Of a stretch of 17,316 nt of DNA, positions 13,649 through 17,316 are shown piece after piece. Each line of letters begins with the position of its first letter. Position 1 is the stretch's first letter. This DNA is from JBEVNX01 sp040507895. GTDB taxonomy: Bacteria > Desulfobacterota > Binatia > JACPRU01. The notes under the pieces are model-generated. The model was not told the DNA's origin and ran no database searches. It saw only the letters and a list, made by a program, of their open reading frames with translations. Both the position numbers and the translations under genes were made by a program. Location of the stretch: positions 1-17,316 of the forward strand of contig JBEVNX010000110.1 of assembly GCA_040507895.1 (NCBI GenBank). The letters are read 5' to 3'.

Positions 13649-13846
13649 ATGCCCGGCGTTCGGGTCAAAGAAAACGAACCGATCGAAAGCGCGATCCGCA
13701 GGTTCAAGAAGCAATGCGAGAAAGCCGGCATTCTCGCCGAGCTTCGCAAGCGCGAACACTACGAGAAGCCGAGCGTGCGCAAGAAGAAGAAGGCGCTCGC
13801 CGCCAAGAAGCGCGCCCTGCGGCGCGCCACCCGTAGCTTTCATTGA
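13649..13846 (+). CDS. rpsU: 30S ribosomal protein S21
   Basis: A 65-residue basic protein of the small ribosomal subunit that helps 30S engage the mRNA leader. The family core VRVKENEPIESAIRRFKKQC is at the N-terminus, followed by AGILAELRKREHYEKPSVRK and a Lys/Arg-rich tail (KKKKALAAKKRALRR). Length is typical of bacterial S21. The start is ATG at 13649, preceded by an unusually strong GGAGGGGGTGA ribosome site. It heads the rpsU-cvpA-dnaG arrangement; cvpA begins 24 bases after its stop. Together with dnaG downstream this is a version of the macromolecular-synthesis gene order. Confidence 0.97.
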   Translation: MPGVRVKENEPIESAIRRFKKQCEKAGILAELRKREHYEKPSVRKKKKALAAKKRALRRATRSFH

Positions 13847-13870
13847 TTCACCGTTGAAGGGTCCAGAGCG

Positions 13871-14497
13871 GTGAACCTTCTAGACTTCGCCGTTCTGGGC
13901 TTCATTCTTCTACTCGCCGTTCGCGGATATTTTCGCGGCTTCTTCCGAGAGCTGTTCGGGCTCGCAGCGTGGCTCGGCGCAGGCGTGGCGGCGTACCTGT
14001 TCGGGCCCGTCTATGGCCCGGCCGTGAGTGCTCGCTTCCAGCTGCCGGCAGCGATCGGCCAGTTGTTGGCCGCGTTCGCGCTGTTCACGGCCCTCTACCT
14101 GCTGTTCCAGATCACGGGCTGGATTCTCCATTCGCTCGCGCGCGCGATTTTCCTCGGACCCGTGGACCGGGCCGGCGGACTCGTATTCGGCGCGGCCAAG
14201 GCGATCGCCATCGGCGCTCTTTTCTGCATGCTCGTGACATCGAGGCGGGGCATGCCTGACCTCGCCGAGCGCGTGCACGCTTCGCCCGTGCTCTCGGCTC
14301 TCGTCGACGAAGGGTGGGACGTGTTCGCGATCGCGCGCGAGCACGTCCGGGTCGAGAACGGCTGGCAGCGGCCGTATTCCAAGATGGAGCTCGAGGCGCG
14401 CGAAGCGCTGAGTCACTTCCTCACCCCGAAGCCGTCGGCGGCGAAGACGCCGACTCCCGACCGCGTGCGCACCCCTCGCCCGGGAGTGCCGGGATGA
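13871..14497 (+). CDS. cvpA: CvpA family membrane protein
   Basis: A 208-residue integral membrane protein of the CvpA family (named for colicin V production in E. coli; linked to envelope stress and bile-salt tolerance, mechanism unknown). Four hydrophobic segments lie near residues 4-20, 28-47, 62-84 and 101-120. The family start LLDFAVLGFILLLAVRGYFRGFFREL is clear, as is GPVDRAGGLVFGAAKAI between helices 3 and 4. The cytoplasmic tail from ~125 on ends in a Pro/Thr/Lys-rich stretch (KPSAAKTPTPDR). The start is GTG at 13871 with GAAGGG 9 bases upstream. The stop overlaps the dnaG start as ATGA, so the two are translationally coupled. MutS2 and other genes sometimes next to cvpA are absent. 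Confidence 0.92.
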   Translation: MNLLDFAVLGFILLLAVRGYFRGFFRELFGLAAWLGAGVAAYLFGPVYGPAVSARFQLPAAIGQLLAAFALFTALYLLFQITGWILHSLARAIFLGPVDRAGGLVFGAAKAIAIGALFCMLVTSRRGMPDLAERVHASPVLSALVDEGWDVFAIAREHVRVENGWQRPYSKMELEAREALSHFLTPKPSAAKTPTPDRVRTPRPGVPG

Positions 14498-16269
14498 GTG
14501 GGCGCGTGGGCGACGACGTGATCGCCGATGTTCGCGAGCGCGCCTCGATCGTCGAGCTCGTCTCCCGCTACACCGCGCTCAAGCGCACCGGCCGCAACCA
14601 TCAAGGGCTCTGCCCCTTCCATTCCGAGAAAACCCCGTCGTTCAGCGTGAGCGAGGAGCGCGGCGTCTTCTACTGCTTCGGCTGCCAGGCGAGTGGCGAC
14701 GTTTTCAGGTTCGTCATGTTGAAAGACGGCCTGACGTTCCCCGAAGCGCTCGAGCGGCTCGCGCGCGAAGCCGGCGTCGAGCTGCCGAAACGGCCCGCGG
14801 ACGAGCGTCGAGAGCAGGGTCGCGAGCGTTTCCTGCGTGTAAACGCATTCGCGACGAAATTCTTCCAGCGGGCGCTCTGGGAAGGCCCCTCGGGAACCGC
14901 GGTGCGCGACTATCTGGCGAAGCGCAAGGTGCGCGAGGATACCGCGCGGAGCTTCGGGCTTGGATACGCGCCGGCCGAAGGGCTGTCGCAAGGCCTCGAG
15001 AAAGCGGGAGCTCCGCTGGCCGACGCCGAATCGCTCGGCCTGGTCGGCCGCTCGACGCGGGGGGCGGGCTGGTTCGATCGATTTCGCAACCGTCTGATGT
15101 TCCCGATCACCGACCTCGCGGGAAAGACGATCGCCTTCGGCGCCCGCCAGCTCGGCGACCACGACGGACCGAAATACCTGAACTCCTCGGACTCCGTGCT
15201 CTTCCACAAGGGCCGTTCGGTCTTCGGGCTCGCGGCCGCGCGCGACGCGATCCACGAAGAGCGTCGGGTGATCGTGGTCGAAGGCTATCTCGACGTCATC
15301 GCGCTCGCGCAAGCGGGGATCCGCAACGTCGTCGCGCCGCTCGGCACGGCGTTGACGAGCGACCAGATACGCTTGCTCCGCCGCTTCACCGACGACTTCC
15401 TCGTGCTCTTCGACGGCGACCGCGCCGGCATCGCCGCGGCGGCGCGCAGCTTCTCGCCGTTCGCCGAGGTCGGCATCTTCGCCGAGGCCGTATTCTTGCC
15501 CGAAGGCCATGACCCCGACACGTACGTGAACGAGGCCGGAGCCGACGCGACGCGGAAGCTTTTCGAGCACCCGGTACCGCTCGTCGATCACTTCCTGCGC
15601 TCGCTCGCCCCTCCCGACTCTTCGCTGGCCGCGCGAGCCCGCGCCGCACAGGCCGTGGCCGAGCTCGGCGAACGGATCGAGCAGCCGATCTTCGCCGGTC
15701 TCTTCCGCCGCCGAGCGGCCGACTATCTTGGCCTTCCCGAAGAGCAGCTGAAGCGCCGACCCAGCGGTCGCCGCGCGCCACCGCCGGTCGCGTCGGACCG
15801 GGCGGCGGAGGCGCCGCCACCGGTGCGGCGCGCTGCGCTTCCGCGGCCCGAGTCCATGATTCTCGAGCTGTTGGTGGTTCACGGCGATCTCAAGACGAAG
15901 CTCCCACCCAATGTGGAAGACCTCTTCACCAGCGAGGAGGCGCGCGCGATGCTGGCGAAGGTTCGCGAGGCCGGTGAGGGTGACGCGGCGCGGAGCGACC
16001 TGGTCGGTGAGCTGCCGCGCGACGCCGCCGATCGAGTCGCCAAGGCGTGGCTCGGAGAGGTCGAGCTCTATGCTGAGCCCGAACGGCTGCTCGCGGACTC
16101 GATCGCGGCGCTCGGTACTCGTGCCCGCGATGCGCGCCGGCGCGCCCTGACCCAGGAGATCGCCGAAGCCGAGCGCCGCGGCAACGACGCGGAGCGCCGG
16201 GCGCTCGTCGAGGAAAAGCGCCGGCTCGACGCTGCGGTGGCCCCCGCGAAACTCCCGAGCTCGTCGTGA
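14494..16269 (+). CDS. dnaG: DNA primase
   Basis: A 591-residue primase that makes RNA primers for replication, working with the DnaB helicase. The N-terminal zinc-binding domain has ligands Cys40, His43, Cys61 and Cys64 (CPFH...CFGC), the same positions as in E. coli. The RNA-polymerase core includes NRLMFPITD, FGARQLG and PKYLNSSDSVLFHKG. The TOPRIM motif is VVEGYLDVIAL with Glu263, then DGDRAG (Asp307, Asp309) and GHDPDTYV (Asp340, Asp342). The DnaB-interacting C-terminus (about 435-591) follows a Pro/Ala/Arg-rich linker. ATG at 14494 is chosen because it overlaps the cvpA stop as ATGA and SGRVGDDVIADVRERASIVE is the normal N-terminus. The stop overlaps the GNAT gene as GTGA. rpoD does not follow. 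Confidence 0.97.
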   Translation: MSGRVGDDVIADVRERASIVELVSRYTALKRTGRNHQGLCPFHSEKTPSFSVSEERGVFYCFGCQASGDVFRFVMLKDGLTFPEALERLAREAGVELPKRPADERREQGRERFLRVNAFATKFFQRALWEGPSGTAVRDYLAKRKVREDTARSFGLGYAPAEGLSQGLEKAGAPLADAESLGLVGRSTRGAGWFDRFRNRLMFPITDLAGKTIAFGARQLGDHDGPKYLNSSDSVLFHKGRSVFGLAAARDAIHEERRVIVVEGYLDVIALAQAGIRNVVAPLGTALTSDQIRLLRRFTDDFLVLFDGDRAGIAAAARSFSPFAEVGIFAEAVFLPEGHDPDTYVNEAGADATRKLFEHPVPLVDHFLRSLAPPDSSLAARARAAQAVAELGERIEQPIFAGLFRRRAADYLGLPEEQLKRRPSGRRAPPPVASDRAAEAPPPVRRAALPRPESMILELLVVHGDLKTKLPPNVEDLFTSEEARAMLAKVREAGEGDAARSDLVGELPRDAADRVAKAWLGEVELYAEPERLLADSIAALGTRARDARRRALTQEIAEAERRGNDAERRALVEEKRRLDAAVAPAKLPSSS

Positions 16270-16727
16270 GCGCCGTCATCCGTGTCGCGGAATCGCCCAC
16301 CGATCGCCTCGCCTCCTGGGGGTTGCGGCAGCAAGTCTTCATCGACGAACAGGGGATCGCCGAGGCGGTCGAGCGCGACGGCTTGGACGACGTCGCCTGG
16401 CATCTCGTGGCCTGGGAAGGCGCCGAGGCGGTCGGCACGGCGCGCATTCTCGGGCTCGACGCAGAGCACCGTGCCGTGCCTCTCGCGGGGGCTGTGGTCG
16501 TGAAGATCGGCCGCATGGCCGTGCTGCCGGCGAAACGCCGCTGCGGCATCGGCAGCGAGCTCCTCGATGCAGCGCTCGAGCTCGCGCGACGCCACGGCAT
16601 CGAGCGAGCCGAGCTCTCGGCGCAGGAGTACGTGGTGAGGTTCTACGAGCGCGCGGGCTTTCGGTGCGAGGGAGAGCTCTACGAGGAAGCCGGAATCCCC
16701 CACCGCCGGATGACCCGCGCGCTCTGA
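16266..16727 (+). CDS. GNAT family N-acetyltransferase (ElaA/YjcF-like)
   Basis: A 153-residue single-domain GNAT enzyme transferring an acetyl group from acetyl-CoA; the acceptor is unknown. The N-terminal LRQQVFIDEQGIAEAVERDGLD is typical of the YjcF/ElaA-like subgroup. The acetyl-CoA pyrophosphate loop is RMAVLPAKRRCGIGSELL (the R-x-x-G-x-G type motif, RRCGIG). The C-terminal FYERAGFRCEGELYEEAGIPHRRM matches that subgroup too. The start is GTG at 16266, overlapping the dnaG stop as GTGA, so it is translated with dnaG. After its stop come 140 bases (16728-16867) with no gene and no clear promoter, leading to a tRNA. Its position directly behind dnaG is unusual but says little about its substrate. 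Confidence 0.92.
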   Translation: MSAVIRVAESPTDRLASWGLRQQVFIDEQGIAEAVERDGLDDVAWHLVAWEGAEAVGTARILGLDAEHRAVPLAGAVVVKIGRMAVLPAKRRCGIGSELLDAALELARRHGIERAELSAQEYVVRFYERAGFRCEGELYEEAGIPHRRMTRAL

Positions 16728-16867
16728 CCGTGGCGCCGGTCCGCGTGGACGAGAGCGCAGCTCGCGTCGCGGAGAACGGTGGAGGACGGTGGCTAGGACT
16801 TCGAAAGGCCCCATGGTAAGAGGGCTCGTCACGCAGACTTGGCGGCAAATACCCCAAGGGCTCACCC

Positions 16868-16941
16868 GGGCCCATAGCTCAGCGGTTCAGAGCGACCGGC
16901 TCATAACCGGTTGGTCCCAGGTTCGAATCCTGGTGGGCCCA
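16868..16941 (+). tRNA. tRNA with CAT anticodon, probably tRNA-Ile2 (alternatively elongator tRNA-Met)
   Basis: A complete 74-base cloverleaf. The acceptor stem is GGGCCCA/TGGGCCC, the D arm GCTC/GAGC, and the anticodon stem ACCGG/CCGGT with loop CTCATAA (CAT at 34-36). The T arm is CCAGG/CCTGG with loop TTCGAAT. The discriminator is A and CCA is not encoded. The full G1-C72 pair and the D-arm rule out initiator tRNA. C4-G69 and C5-G68 are the pairs reported to be recognised by TilS in tRNA-Ile2, so the tRNA is probably lysidinylated and reads AUA. Identity between Ile2 and Met remains inference. Confidence 0.93.
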
Positions 16942-16963
16942 TTCCGCTCCTTGAGGAAGAGGA

Positions 16964-17316
16964 TTGTCTAGCTCGACCGAGCAGCTCTACGCACTGCAAC
17001 ACGTCGACACGGATCTGCGGGCGCTGCGACTCGAGCTCGCGGCGCTCGAGGGCGCCGCCTCCGATGTGAAGACCGCGGTCGGAGCCAAACGCTCCGTAAC
17101 CCAGGCCAAGCGCAACGAAGTGGCCGAGCTCGAGCGGCAGCGGCGCGATCTCGAAGCGAGGATCGCCGACGAGGAAGAGAAGACCAAGGACCGTCGCATG
17201 CGCATGCAGCGCATTCGCAACGAGAAGGAGCTCGCGGCGCTACGACGCGAGGTCGAAGCCAGCCGGGACCTTTCCACGCAGCTCGAAGATCAGTTGCTGA
17301 GGCTTCTCGACGGGGG
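16964..17316 (+). CDS. Coiled-coil/C4-type zinc ribbon protein, N-terminal part (3' end outside window)
   Basis: The frame is open from a TTG at 16964 to the window end (117 codons). The AGGA of GAGGAAGAGGA sits about six bases upstream of the TTG; no ATG or GTG lies near. The sequence starts SSSTEQLYALQHVDTDLRAL and continues as a long charged helix with heptad-like Leu/Ala spacing (LELAALEGAA, ELERQRRDLEARIADEEEK). It reaches RIRNEKELAALRREVEASRD, equivalent to the KTNKEYQALLKEI motif of bacterial zinc-ribbon (zf-RING_7, CT398-like) proteins. In that family a four-cysteine ribbon follows beyond this point, so it is not visible here. The family is thought to bind nucleic acid or cell-envelope/flagellar partners; function is uncertain. 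It lies 22 bases after the tRNA and is probably on its transcript. Confidence 0.8.
   Translation, partial: MSSSTEQLYALQHVDTDLRALRLELAALEGAASDVKTAVGAKRSVTQAKRNEVAELERQRRDLEARIADEEEKTKDRRMRMQRIRNEKELAALRREVEASRDLSTQLEDQLLRLLDG

Noticed and set aside
14413..15882. Long minus-strand open frame (489 codons) antisense to dnaG
   Set aside because: Composition is Arg/Glu/Ala shadow-like, no conserved motif, and dnaG on the other strand is unmistakable.
16789..16971. 60-codon open frame running through the CAT tRNA
   Set aside because: It is read straight through a complete tRNA cloverleaf, has no ribosome site and no family resemblance.
1..17316. CRISPR arrays, insertion sequences, integrases, phage genes
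   Set aside because: No regularly spaced repeats, transposase or integrase motifs were seen on either strand.

Overview
This is a GC-rich, gene-dense 17.3 kb piece of a bacterial chromosome. The genes point to a Gram-negative, broadly proteobacterial organism, possibly a deltaproteobacterial-type lineage. They include Sec-exported and lipoprotein genes, glutathione synthetase, a periplasmic bufferin-type metallophore cassette, PrmA-RsmE, and an rpsU-cvpA-dnaG macromolecular-synthesis block. That placement is inference; no rRNA is present. I saw no insertion sequence, transposase, CRISPR array or phage gene.

Layout. 1-1167 (+) is the 3' part of a hydantoinase/oxoprolinase subunit A gene, cut by the window edge. 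1213-3156 (-) holds a crotonase-fold enzyme, an alpha/beta hydrolase overlapping it by 4 bases, and YjbQ. A SAM-dependent methyltransferase (3282-4151, +) is divergent from the crotonase gene. 4248-6243 (-) is a bufferin operon: a 90-residue Cys-rich exported precursor (bufA), an MNIO/DUF692 iron enzyme (bufB) and its DUF2063 partner (bufC). An SDR (6459-7259, +) follows. Next comes a class I/II aminotransferase gene (7285-7762, -) that has lost its whole middle, then a carboxymuconolactone-decarboxylase-like protein (7785-8117, -). 8359-9929 (-) is a compact three-gene set: a haem-type membrane protein, a Cys-rich lipoprotein and a macro-domain protein. It lies downstream of tRNA-Phe (9982-10054, -). 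gshB, rsmE and prmA (10094-12722, -) read toward that tRNA. A glycerophosphodiester phosphodiesterase (12783-13535, +) is divergent from prmA.

The right end is a conserved information-processing block on the + strand: rpsU, cvpA, dnaG, a GNAT acetyltransferase coupled to dnaG, a CAT-anticodon tRNA (probably tRNA-Ile2), and the start of a coiled-coil/zinc-ribbon protein. rpoD, which often follows dnaG, is not between dnaG and the tRNA.

How the genes work together. The clearest system is the bufferin cassette. BufB and BufC should modify cysteines of BufA, which is then exported to bind metal, probably copper. It lacks the DoxX-type fourth gene often seen in such clusters, has a 9-bp perfect hairpin between precursor and enzyme genes, and bufB has no Shine-Dalgarno sequence. 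The second item of interest is the internally deleted aminotransferase, whose two surviving ends are still well conserved. The rest is mostly housekeeping or general metabolism.
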